Of a stretch of 64,000 nucleotides of DNA, positions 45,660 through 53,161 are shown one piece after another; the first letter of the stretch is position 1, and every line of letters starts with the position of its first letter. The translations under genes were made by a program, and so were the position numbers. The notes below the pieces were generated by a model, which worked only from the letters and a program-made list of their open reading frames with translations, had not been told where the DNA came from and made no database searches. Origin of the DNA: an uncultured Agathobacter sp. (lineage in GTDB: Bacteria > Bacillota > Clostridia > Lachnospirales > Lachnospiraceae). Where the stretch lies: NCBI GenBank assembly GCA_945910395.1, contig CAMDYX010000005.1, forward strand, positions 20,675 to 84,674, given 5' to 3'.

Positions 45660-45945
45660 TCATCTACCTCCATTATATGAAATTTTGGGAAAACAAGACA
45701 ATCTGCGACGCGAAGTGCGGTTTAAAAAACAGCCAATGTATGGCTGCTTTTTTGCTGATATTTGTCGAGTGCGATTTCTGTTGATTTTAATACTTCATAT
45801 AGAATATTTACAATCTGGTAAACATTAAGACGATATACGTAAAATTCGTAGACATGAGATCGATTAGCTCGTTGACACCTCTTTTCTCCCGATGTTATAA
45901 TCATACACACGGATTCCTCTGGAATTTTTATCAGGAGGAATTTGG
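45660..45945. other. Short gene-free stretch between the two Rpn loci
   Basis: It contains a bidirectional hairpin (CAGCCA...TGGCTG near 45730-45746 with A/T runs on both sides). A minus-strand open frame (45722-45982) containing HVYEFYVYRLNVYQIVNILY matches no family recognised here and overlaps the start of the intact Rpn gene, so it is not called. Nothing else is evident. Confidence 0.4.
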
Positions 45946-46809
45946 ATGGAAAGACGAAAAAAGACATTACAGGAGCTGACAATCAAAGATAACTTTATGT
46001 TCGTTGCAGTGATGACAGATCCCGAAAACGCTAAGGGAATGTTAGAGCTCATATTGGATGTGGAGATAGACCACGTGGAAGTATGTTACGAAAAGAGCAT
46101 AATTTTCAATCCGGAATGTAAAGGAATTCGACTGGATGTCTACATAAAAGATGATAAAGGCACACATTTTGATGTGGAAATGCAGGTAGCAAATGAAAAA
46201 TTGTTGAGGCGATCCAGATATTATCATAGTCAGATAGATATGGATTTGCTTAGTACAGGAATGAAATATGAAGAACTACCGGAAGCATATGTTATCTTTA
46301 TCTGTGATTATGACCCAATTGGATTAGGGAAATATAAGTACACTAGGAAGCAGATTTTTGAGGAAGATGATTCCTACGAATATGATGATGGAAGTCATAC
46401 GATTTTTCTAAGCACAAAGGGGACAAATGACGATGAGGTGCCGGAGGCACTGGTACACTTTCTAAAGTATGTAGGCGCTGAACGTGGAGAGGCCGACAAG
46501 GATTATTCGGATGTATTCGTGAAGCGTTTGCAGAAGTCTGTTACTAAAATCAAATTTGACCGGGGAATGGAGGTGCGTTATATGCATTTTGCAGAGATCA
46601 TGAGAGATGAATATAAGGCAGGAAAGAGAGAAGGAGAGAAAGAAACTTTTCAGAGCTCCATTATTGGCTTTCTTACCGACATAGCACCGATTTCCGATCA
46701 TCTAAGAGACAGAATTTTATCTGTTGATGATCTTGATACTCTTAATATGCTTCTAAAGAAAGCAGCAAGAGTATCATCATTAGAAGAATTTGAAAAGATA
46801 GAATTCTAA
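45946..46809 (+). CDS. Rpn-family recombination-promoting nuclease / putative transposase
   Basis: The 287-residue protein begins with the family pattern LTIKDNFMFVAVMTDPENAK and has the PD-(D/E)xK nuclease core (RLDVYIKDDKGTHFDVEMQV: Asp, then E-x-Q). The middle shows SRYYHSQIDMDLLSTGMKY and YVIFICDYDPIG, common to Rpn/PDDEXK transposase-like proteins. E. coli Rpn proteins promote RecA-independent recombination and some act as phage-defence toxins. The C-terminal charged region (EYKAGKREGEKE) is family-typical. CAGGAGGA precedes the ATG. No inverted repeats of a transposon were found around it. Confidence 0.85.
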   Translation: MERRKKTLQELTIKDNFMFVAVMTDPENAKGMLELILDVEIDHVEVCYEKSIIFNPECKGIRLDVYIKDDKGTHFDVEMQVANEKLLRRSRYYHSQIDMDLLSTGMKYEELPEAYVIFICDYDPIGLGKYKYTRKQIFEEDDSYEYDDGSHTIFLSTKGTNDDEVPEALVHFLKYVGAERGEADKDYSDVFVKRLQKSVTKIKFDRGMEVRYMHFAEIMRDEYKAGKREGEKETFQSSIIGFLTDIAPISDHLRDRILSVDDLDTLNMLLKKAARVSSLEEFEKIEF

Positions 46810-46932
46810 TCAAGTCATATCGACATTATTTCATTTTTTAGGCAGAGGAATCCGTCAAATTGAATATGGAAAATTCTAGGTGTAATAGGAGAAGTCTGCT
46901 CTGATGATACTTAAGAATCCAAGGGTTCTTGG

Positions 46933-46961
46933 TTGCTATTGTCCCCCAAGAGGCTTATAAT
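46933..46961 (+). promoter_or_regulatory. Promoter of the bcp-yaaA-VWA-PurA-like operon
   Basis: -35 TTGCTA (46933-46938), 17-bp spacer and perfect -10 TATAAT (46956-46961). TTATAATTA here equals the left half of a PerR box, but the right half does not match, so peroxide control is not shown. Confidence 0.65.
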
Positions 46962-46995
46962 TAGGCACAAACGAATGAAAAACGGAGGATATATC

Positions 46996-47451
46996 ATGCT
47001 TGAAGTAGGAACAAAGGCACCGGATTTTGAATTGCCGGATCAGGATGGAAACATGCATAAGCTTTCCGATTATGCCGGAAAGAAAGTAATTCTATATTTT
47101 TACCCGAAGGACAGCACACCGGGCTGTACAAAGCAGGCCTGCGGTTTTTCGGAGAGATACCCGCAGTTTCTGGAGAAGGGAGCTGTTGTTCTTGGAGTCA
47201 GCAAGGATTCTGTGGCTTCCCACAAAAAATTTCAGGAGAAGAACGGTCTGGCATTTACCCTGCTTTCCGATCCCGAAAGACAGGTGATTGAGGCCTATGA
47301 TGTGTGGAAGGAGAAAAAGAACTACGGTAAGGTCTCCATGGGCGTAGTCCGCACTACCTATCTGATTGACGAGAATGGAATCATCCTTAAAGCCAATGAC
47401 AAAGTAAAGGCAGCGGAGGATCCGGAAAACATGCTTGGGGAGCTATCCTAG
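46996..47451 (+). CDS. bcp: Thioredoxin-dependent thiol peroxidase (peroxiredoxin Q)
   Basis: The 151-residue peroxiredoxin reduces H2O2 and organic peroxides. It has the AhpC/TSA fold (GTKAPDFELPDQDGNMHKL) and the peroxidatic Cys in FYPKDSTPGCTKQACGFSE, with a second Cys five residues on, as in the atypical 2-Cys BCP group. The ATG at 46996 follows ACGGAGGA; an upstream in-frame start lies within the promoter. It is the first gene of a tight five-gene operon whose second gene is also peroxide-related. Confidence 0.95.
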   Translation: MLEVGTKAPDFELPDQDGNMHKLSDYAGKKVILYFYPKDSTPGCTKQACGFSERYPQFLEKGAVVLGVSKDSVASHKKFQEKNGLAFTLLSDPERQVIEAYDVWKEKKNYGKVSMGVVRTTYLIDENGIILKANDKVKAAEDPENMLGELS

Positions 47452-48233
47452 TGAAGATTATTTTATCTCCTGCAAAGAAAATGAATATGGATTTGGAGAC
47501 GATGCAGCCTCTTGGACTGCCGGAGCATCTAGAGCAGACGAAGGAGCTTCTTTTCTGGCTGAGGGGAAAGTCAAAAGAGGAGCTTACGGCTCTTTGGGGA
47601 TGTAACGATAAGATTGCGGAGCAGAATTTCCGGCGGCTTGAGCAGATGAATCTTACAAAAGATCTGACTCCTGCCGTGCTTGCTTACGAGGGAATTGCCT
47701 ATCAGTATATGGCACCGGCGGTGTATGAAATAGAGCATTTTGCTTATGTGCAGGAGCATCTTAGAATTCTGTCCGCCTTTTACGGAGTGCTGAAGGCGAT
47801 GGATGGCGTTACGCCCTACCGCCTTGAGATGGGTGCAAAGGCGAATATTGCAGGAACAAAGGACCTGTATGAGTACTGGGGCGATAAGATATACCGTGCT
47901 GTTTTGGATGACAGCAGGATCATTATCAATCTGGCATCCAAGGAATACGCAAAGTGTGTCGAGAAGTATCTGTCGGATGAGGACAGATACATTACGATTA
48001 CATTTTGTGAGAAGGTGGGGAATAAGCTGGTTACCAAGGGAACCTATGCGAAAATGGCCAGGGGTGAGATGGTAAGGTTCATGGCGGAGCATCGAATCGA
48101 GGACCCGGTCCAGATACAGCGTTTTGACCGGCTGGGCTATGTTTTCCGGGAGGAATTATCCTCAAGGACAGAGTATGTCTTTGAACGAATCCCCAAGGTG
48201 CATCCTATCGAGGAAGGAGGAGCCTTGAAATGA
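47451..48233 (+). CDS. yaaA: Peroxide stress protein YaaA
   Basis: The 260-residue DUF328/UPF0246 protein matches YaaA, which in E. coli lowers free iron and limits DNA damage during H2O2 stress. It begins MKIILSPAKKMN and contains LSAFYGVLKAMDGVTPYRLE and NLASKEYAKCVEKYL, hallmarks of the family. The start is GTG overlapping the bcp stop by 1 nt (TAGTG). Its own stop overlaps the next ATG by 4 nt, so translation is coupled in both directions. Confidence 0.95.
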   Translation: MKIILSPAKKMNMDLETMQPLGLPEHLEQTKELLFWLRGKSKEELTALWGCNDKIAEQNFRRLEQMNLTKDLTPAVLAYEGIAYQYMAPAVYEIEHFAYVQEHLRILSAFYGVLKAMDGVTPYRLEMGAKANIAGTKDLYEYWGDKIYRAVLDDSRIIINLASKEYAKCVEKYLSDEDRYITITFCEKVGNKLVTKGTYAKMARGEMVRFMAEHRIEDPVQIQRFDRLGYVFREELSSRTEYVFERIPKVHPIEEGGALK

Positions 48234-49174
48234 AAGAATTAAAATGTGCCAGCTGTGGCGGGGCGATGGTCATTGACCCTTCTGCCTGCAGGGCTGTTTG
48301 CCATTATTGCGGCAATCAATATGTACTAAACCGTGAAGATACGGATTTTTATACCGATTTTCACAAGCAGATGCAGCATTTTCTTGGGGGAAGCCAGGAG
48401 GAGTATGATAGAAAAACTGCGGCGGAAAAGCTGTGGGAGTCTGCCCCTTCGGAGGAGTTTGAGACGACAGATGGCAATGTCATTGAAATCAAATATATGC
48501 ACAGGGTAACCGGAAAATATGCGGATACTTATGTGGCAAGAAGGAATGTGATCTATGTGTTTCGCAGGGAAGGAACCCTGCAATGCCAAAACTACAAAGC
48601 TATGGTAGATGCCCTTGCTTTTCCGGCAGCGGATTCCAAAAACCTTAGGGACTTTTTCCCCTGTATCAGAGGCGGATATACACTGTCCGATGGAAGAACG
48701 ATGCTGGTCATTGAAAAAAATGAGGATGAGTATCCCCTTAGCCAGTTTGGAACCCTTCCTCCCCGCCATGTTGCATGGATTTTAAGCCGCTTGGAAAACA
48801 TCTGCTGCGTGCTGGAATATAGTGGAATGGTTCACCCGAAAATCAATCCGGATACGGTTTTTATCAATCCCTACGATCATTCCGCCATGCTTTACGGGGG
48901 ATATGAATATGCGGTCAGAAAGAATCAATACGATATCGAGCATACCCATGTCTGTAGGATGGCGGAGAACCTCATGGAGCTTCGGGAAGTGGGAAGAGCT
49001 ATCGTAGACGAAAAAGCGGAGCCTGTACCGGGACCCATGAAGTCCTTCTTTGAGGGAAAACCCTGCGAGGATGCCTATGATGATTTTGCGCTGTGGGACG
49101 AGACACTGTATAAGTCCTATGGGAAACGCCGTTTTGTAAAAATGGATACAGATGATAAAAAAATATATGGTTAG
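48230..49174 (+). CDS. Zinc-ribbon protein with kinase-like (apparent pseudokinase) domain
   Basis: The 314-residue protein starts with a four-Cys zinc ribbon (C6, C9, C24, C27). A region at about 80-240 resembles a divergent protein kinase: VHPKINPDTVFIN (H202-N213) aligns with the HRDLKPxN catalytic loop, but the catalytic Asp is Lys204, the Lys is Asn206 and the Asn is Thr209, and no DFG follows (LYGGYEYA instead). If the homology is right it cannot be an active kinase. The ATG overlaps the yaaA stop and the VWA gene follows after 12 nt. Its function is unknown; it is probably a binding partner of the VWA protein. Confidence 0.65.
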   Translation: MKELKCASCGGAMVIDPSACRAVCHYCGNQYVLNREDTDFYTDFHKQMQHFLGGSQEEYDRKTAAEKLWESAPSEEFETTDGNVIEIKYMHRVTGKYADTYVARRNVIYVFRREGTLQCQNYKAMVDALAFPAADSKNLRDFFPCIRGGYTLSDGRTMLVIEKNEDEYPLSQFGTLPPRHVAWILSRLENICCVLEYSGMVHPKINPDTVFINPYDHSAMLYGGYEYAVRKNQYDIEHTHVCRMAENLMELREVGRAIVDEKAEPVPGPMKSFFEGKPCEDAYDDFALWDETLYKSYGKRRFVKMDTDDKKIYG

Positions 49175-49186
49175 AAAGGATTATTT

Positions 49187-50104
49187 ATGGGAAGAGGAAG
49201 TTATACGGCCAGCGACTGGTCAAAGCTTAAGAACAGTAGAAATATTACGGCGGATGCCAGCGCATCCCAGCTTTTTCAAAAGAATAGTGTGGATGAGCGC
49301 TTTGACCCGCGCTTTGTAAATGTCCGGGAGTCCTGCGATTCGGAGGATTCACCGGAGGCAACACCGATTATCATCGGTTTTGATGTGACAGGGTCCATGG
49401 GATATCTGGCAGAGGAACTGGCGAAGAATTCGTTGAATGCCACCGTTACCAACCTGCTGGAAAAGCAGCCGGTTACCAATCCTCACATACTCTGTGCGGC
49501 AATCGGGGATTCCAAAAGTGATTTGGGACCCCTTCAGGTAACGCAGTTTGAAGCAGATATTCGAATTGCGGAGCAGCTTCTGGATTTGTGGCTGGAAGGC
49601 CGGGGTGGCGGAAATGGTGGAGAATCCTACCATTTGCTCTGGTATTTTGCGGATAAGCACACCAGAACCGACAGCTACGAGAAGCGCAAGAAAAAGGGCT
49701 TTTTGTTTACCATTGGGGATGAGCCGTGCCACATGGAACTGACCAAAGAAGAAATCAAGCGCGTGTTCGATGATGATGTGCAGCTGGCCTCCTATTCTTC
49801 GAAGGATCTCTATAAGCGTGTCAGCGAAAAGTATGAGACCTTCCACATTTTTCTGGATAAGTATCCCCAGCGCACGAAGTCGGTTGTGGACAACTGGCAG
49901 CAGATTGTGGGGGACCGTTTCGCCATTTTAAAACCGGAAGAGGTGGAGTATATTCCCCATGTCATTACCAGTATTATGCAGATCGTAAACGGCATGGATA
50001 AGAATAAGGCCATTAACCAGTGGGAGGATGCTGCAAAGCAGGTGGTGTCCCGGGCACTAGCTACCATTCGTTTTGATCGTGAGAAAAAGTTCTTATTCTT
50101 TTAA
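49187..50104 (+). CDS. VWA-domain protein with MIDAS motif
   Basis: The 305-residue protein has a von Willebrand factor A fold with the metal-ion-dependent adhesion motif FDVTGSMGYLAEEL (D66, T68, S70). Further conserved-looking parts are LEGRGGGNGGESYHLLWYFA and KKKGFLFTIGDEPCH. There is no signal peptide or membrane helix, so it acts in the cytoplasm. Related cytosolic VWA proteins often occur beside kinase-like genes and are thought to act as metal-dependent protein-interaction modules. AAAGGA precedes the ATG. The PurA-like gene starts 2 nt after its stop. Confidence 0.8.
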   Translation: MGRGSYTASDWSKLKNSRNITADASASQLFQKNSVDERFDPRFVNVRESCDSEDSPEATPIIIGFDVTGSMGYLAEELAKNSLNATVTNLLEKQPVTNPHILCAAIGDSKSDLGPLQVTQFEADIRIAEQLLDLWLEGRGGGNGGESYHLLWYFADKHTRTDSYEKRKKKGFLFTIGDEPCHMELTKEEIKRVFDDDVQLASYSSKDLYKRVSEKYETFHIFLDKYPQRTKSVVDNWQQIVGDRFAILKPEEVEYIPHVITSIMQIVNGMDKNKAINQWEDAAKQVVSRALATIRFDREKKFLFF

Positions 50105-50106
50105 CC

Positions 50107-51348
50107 ATGAAGATACATATTATTATCGGAAAAAATTACGGAGATGAGGGAAAAGGTCTTGCCGTGGATTATTTTGCCGGAACAGCAAAAAGGAGGGGAG
50201 CCCCGGTTCTTGTGGTCAGGCACAACGGAGGCGCCCAGGCCGGACATACGGTAGACCGTCGGAATGGACGCTTCATTTTTCATCAGCTTTCCTCCGGCTC
50301 CTTTTTGGGGGCGGATACCCTATGGGCGAAAACCTTCCTGCCGGATTTATATAAGATCGAGGAGGAACGGCAGCACTTTCGGGAGTCTTTTGGCATTTCT
50401 TTGAACATATTTGCAGAGGGAGACTGCCGGCTGGTGCTCATCGATGATGTTCTTGTCAATATGGCGGCAGAAACTGTCCGGGGGAAAAAACGTCACGGAA
50501 GCTGTGGAATGGGAATCAATGAGGCGGTAAACCGCTGTGAAGATAGGTCCTATGCGGTATATTTAAAGGATATTTTTGGACAGACGGCAGAGGAGACCGC
50601 TTTACGAATGAAGGATATTCGAGAGAATTATCTTCCCCTGCGCTTAAAAAAGCTTGGGGTATCCCTTTGTGAAGCCGGAGAATACGGCGAACTTTTACAG
50701 GAGGATTCGATCCTGCTTACAGTGGCGGAGCAAATGCACCGGGCTGCGGAGAACATTCGACTGGTGGATTTTTCTTCCGAAAGAAGAGCTGACGGAAGCC
50801 TTTCGGAAGAGCATTTTGTGCACTCTCATTATGGAGAGGTGATCTTTGAGGGAGCCCAGGGGTTACTTCTGGATAACGACCGCAGGGAGTTTTATCCCCA
50901 CACGACACCGTCAAAGACGGGCTGTAAGAATCCCATTGACTTTTGCAAGGCATACTTACCCGGGGAGGTGCCGGAGATTGTCTATGTTACAAGAAGCTAT
51001 GTGACAAGGCATGGAAACGGCCCCCTACCCTTTGAGATGGCGGATGATCTGTTTACAAAACAAATCGAAGATCTTACCAATATCCCCAATGACTGGCAGG
51101 GAAGCCTCCGGTTTGGGTATCATGAAAATGGAGAAGCTTTTCTTAAGTATATCAAAGAGGATCTGGCCGGGGTTGATATCCCCTATACCTGCAGTCTGAT
51201 GGTGACGCATCTAAATGAGACAGAGGGAAGGCTGCTTTTTAAAGAAAATCCCATGGAAATCGCTGATTTTATGGAAGAGATGCGGCGGGAAAAATTGTTT
51301 TCCCACATCTATCTGTCAGATACCAGATTTGCGGAAGATATAAAATAA
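50107..51348 (+). CDS. Divergent adenylosuccinate synthetase-like enzyme
   Basis: The 413-residue protein belongs to the PurA superfamily but is not a standard PurA. Retained are the catalytic Asp (D13 in YGDEGKG), the active-site His (H47 in QAGHTV), FEGAQGLLLD (Q251) and VTRHGNGPLPFEM. Changed are the GTP-base motif TKLD (THLN, 367-370), the TGRRRRTGWLD loop (weakly matched by SLRFGYHE), and GTTGRGIGPAYEDK (GSCGMGINEAVNRCED). The overall reaction, nucleotide-activated ligation to an oxo group on a purine-like ring, may persist with a different nucleotide or substrate. It ends the bcp operon, so it probably serves the VWA/zinc-ribbon partners rather than bulk AMP synthesis. Confidence 0.8.
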   Translation: MKIHIIIGKNYGDEGKGLAVDYFAGTAKRRGAPVLVVRHNGGAQAGHTVDRRNGRFIFHQLSSGSFLGADTLWAKTFLPDLYKIEEERQHFRESFGISLNIFAEGDCRLVLIDDVLVNMAAETVRGKKRHGSCGMGINEAVNRCEDRSYAVYLKDIFGQTAEETALRMKDIRENYLPLRLKKLGVSLCEAGEYGELLQEDSILLTVAEQMHRAAENIRLVDFSSERRADGSLSEEHFVHSHYGEVIFEGAQGLLLDNDRREFYPHTTPSKTGCKNPIDFCKAYLPGEVPEIVYVTRSYVTRHGNGPLPFEMADDLFTKQIEDLTNIPNDWQGSLRFGYHENGEAFLKYIKEDLAGVDIPYTCSLMVTHLNETEGRLLFKENPMEIADFMEEMRREKLFSHIYLSDTRFAEDIK

Positions 51349-51350
51349 CT

Positions 51351-51380
51351 CCCATTTCGGGAACACAATTCCGAAATGGG
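51351..51380 (+). repeat. Mini-hairpin resembling the termini of the dispersed element
   Basis: A perfect 10-bp inverted repeat, CCCATTTCGG (51351-51360) / CCGAAATGGG (51371-51380), starts 2 nt after the PurA-like stop. The joined sequence (GGAACACAATTCCGAAATGG) equals the ends of the dispersed element with the core removed. Confidence 0.65.
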
Positions 51381-51388
51381 GCTAAAAG

Positions 51389-51415
51389 AAAGGCAGACGA
51401 AACCGTCTGCCTTTT
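51389..51415. terminator. Bidirectional terminator between PurA-like and EamA genes
   Basis: Perfect 11-bp stem AAAGGCAGACG (51389-51399) / CGTCTGCCTTT (51404-51414), with an A-run before and T-run after, placed exactly between two convergent genes. Confidence 0.82.
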
Positions 51416-51416
51416 G

Positions 51417-52244
51417 CTATTTCGAGGAATATACGCTGTAAAAGGTTGCGGAACCAAGTACGATGACGGCTCCGATAATACTGATAAAACCAATGGTCTC
51501 CCCGTAGAAGACTGCAACCAGGATGGGATTTACGATGGGCTCCACCATGGAAATCAAAGAGGCTGCCACCGGAGGAACATGATCAAGACCTTTTGCAAGG
51601 AAAATATATGCCATACCAATTTGTACAAATCCAAGCAGGATGACACTTACCACGTTATTTGGGGTAAAGGTATTCTCCTGAACATAGAATGGTATTCCGA
51701 TGATTAGGTTGATCGCAAAGGATAAAACAGCGGAAGACTCAAAATCTGAGTTTGGCATTTTTTTGATTAGAAATACAATGGCATACAGGAGGCCGGAAAG
51801 CAAAGCAAGGAGATTCCCCACCATTCCGCTTGTAGTCAGATTATCAAAGAAGAAGAACAGGATCCCGATGAAGGAGAACAATGCGGTAAGCACAGATACA
51901 CGATCCGGCCTTTTCTTCCAGAAAATCCAAAGCATCAGAATGATATAAATGGGTAGCGTAAACTGCAGCACAATGGCATTGGCAGCAGAAGTCAGCTTGT
52001 TTGCAGATACAAAAGTAACGCACATGCCGGTATTGGCCAGGGCACCGATAATGATCATTTTATTGATACGAAATTTATGTCCGATACTGCGGAAATATGG
52101 GTAGAAGATCAGAAGTGCAAAAAGAGAGCGCACTCCGTTGATGGTCATGGAGGACCAGCTATTGATTTTTATAAGCAGCCCGCCTGTGGCAAAACACAGC
52201 GCAGACAGCAGTACAAACAGGTAACCTTTTTTTCTGTGATTCAT
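51417..52244 (-). CDS. EamA-family (DMT) transporter
   Basis: The 275-residue protein has about ten membrane helices and two EamA repeats, the first starting KKGYLFVLLSALCFATGGLL and the second at about residue 150. DMT permeases export or import metabolites; the substrate cannot be told from sequence. The ATG at 52244 is chosen because the protein then starts at the first helix; the longer frame from 52355 adds unrelated residues. The ribosome binding site (AAAAGGAA) is weak and rather far away. It is monocistronic and convergent with the PurA-like gene. Confidence 0.87.
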   Translation of the reverse strand: MNHRKKGYLFVLLSALCFATGGLLIKINSWSSMTINGVRSLFALLIFYPYFRSIGHKFRINKMIIIGALANTGMCVTFVSANKLTSAANAIVLQFTLPIYIILMLWIFWKKRPDRVSVLTALFSFIGILFFFFDNLTTSGMVGNLLALLSGLLYAIVFLIKKMPNSDFESSAVLSFAINLIIGIPFYVQENTFTPNNVVSVILLGFVQIGMAYIFLAKGLDHVPPVAASLISMVEPIVNPILVAVFYGETIGFISIIGAVIVLGSATFYSVYSSK

Positions 52245-52409
52245 CTTACGTATTCCTTTTCCTTTTTGTCGAATATCTATTATGAAACATTTCCTTAAAA
52301 AAACAAGTGAAAATGAAAAATTAATTGTTTTTTTATGGAAATGTTTCGAAAACATAGATACAATAGTGATATATCACATATAAATATGCAGTAGGGAGGA
52401 GAAAGAACC

Positions 52410-52766
52410 ATGGCAGTTGATTTTAATAAAATTAAGGATGATATTATTTCTGTAGGAAAAGAGGTTTCCAATACGGCAAAAGATGCAACGGATTTGGCGA
52501 AAACCAAATTAGATATCCGGGCAAAGGAGGACTTTCTTGAGAAGCAGTATGCTTTGCTGGGAAAGCTGTACTTTGAGGAGCATATGGATGATGAAGACTT
52601 AGCAGACAATGAGAATTTTAAGACGATCCGGGAAGCCCGAGCAGAGCTTTTGGAGTTAAACGGAAAGGTGCTGGACAAAAAGGGCGCAGTTGTATGTGAA
52701 AACTGCGGGGAAAAGCAGTCCGCCAGCTCTAATTACTGCAATAACTGCGGTGCATCCCTGCGATAA
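52410..52766 (+). CDS. Small coiled-coil protein with C-terminal zinc ribbon
   Basis: The 118-residue protein has a helical, charged N-terminal part (about 1-90, likely coiled coil) and a C-terminal double CxxC zinc ribbon (CENCGEKQSASSNYCNNCGA). This architecture is common among small uncharacterised Firmicute proteins; function is unknown. GGGAGGAG precedes the ATG. It is divergent from the EamA gene and followed by the metG T-box, whose promoter starts 44 bp after its stop. Confidence 0.75.
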   Translation: MAVDFNKIKDDIISVGKEVSNTAKDATDLAKTKLDIRAKEDFLEKQYALLGKLYFEEHMDDEDLADNENFKTIREARAELLELNGKVLDKKGAVVCENCGEKQSASSNYCNNCGASLR

Positions 52767-52809
52767 AATGGGGAAAAGATTCAAAAAAGATTCTAGAGCT
52801 GTTAGCCCC

Positions 52810-52838
52810 TTGACTTTTTCAGAAACGGATGCTACATT
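52810..52838 (+). promoter_or_regulatory. Promoter of the metG T-box transcript
   Basis: -35 TTGACT (52810-52815), 17-bp spacer and -10 TACATT (52833-52838). Confidence 0.7.
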
Positions 52839-52844
52839 TAAAAA

Positions 52845-53128
52845 AGCAAACATCATAGTAAAACACGTAGAAAAAGAGAGTACATTTGTGAAAGCTTTAC
52901 AGAGAAGCTCCTATTAAGCTGAGAGGGAGCAGGTGGAAGCATCTGGAACATGGCTTTGGAGTGGCAGGACTGAACTGAATTATTCAGATAAGCTCTGACG
53001 GGAACACCCGTTATAGTGTAGGATACTAATGGGTATCTGCTGAGGCAAGCACCGCAAGGTGCCTGCGAATAGAAGTGGTAACACGGGATTATACTCGTCT
53101 TCATAGAAATGAAGACGAGTTTTTTTTC
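52845..53128 (+). ncRNA. Methionine T-box leader
   Basis: A T-box RNA ahead of metG. The T-box sequence is GAAGTGGTAACACGGG (53072-53087). Stem I (from about 52898) contains CTGGAACATGGCTTTGGAG, where ATG (Met) is the likely specifier. A perfect 12-bp terminator ACTCGTCTTCAT (53093-53104) / ATGAAGACGAGT (53109-53120) with eight T residues follows. Uncharged tRNA-Met should promote read-through. Confidence 0.88.
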
Positions 53129-53161
53129 GTGAATTTTGTAATGATTTAAGGAGGATATAAA

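Noticed and set aside
46950..46970. PerR box at the bcp promoter
   Set aside because: Only the left half (TTATAATTA) matches; the right half lacks the inverted TTATAA, and the match coincides with the -10 box.
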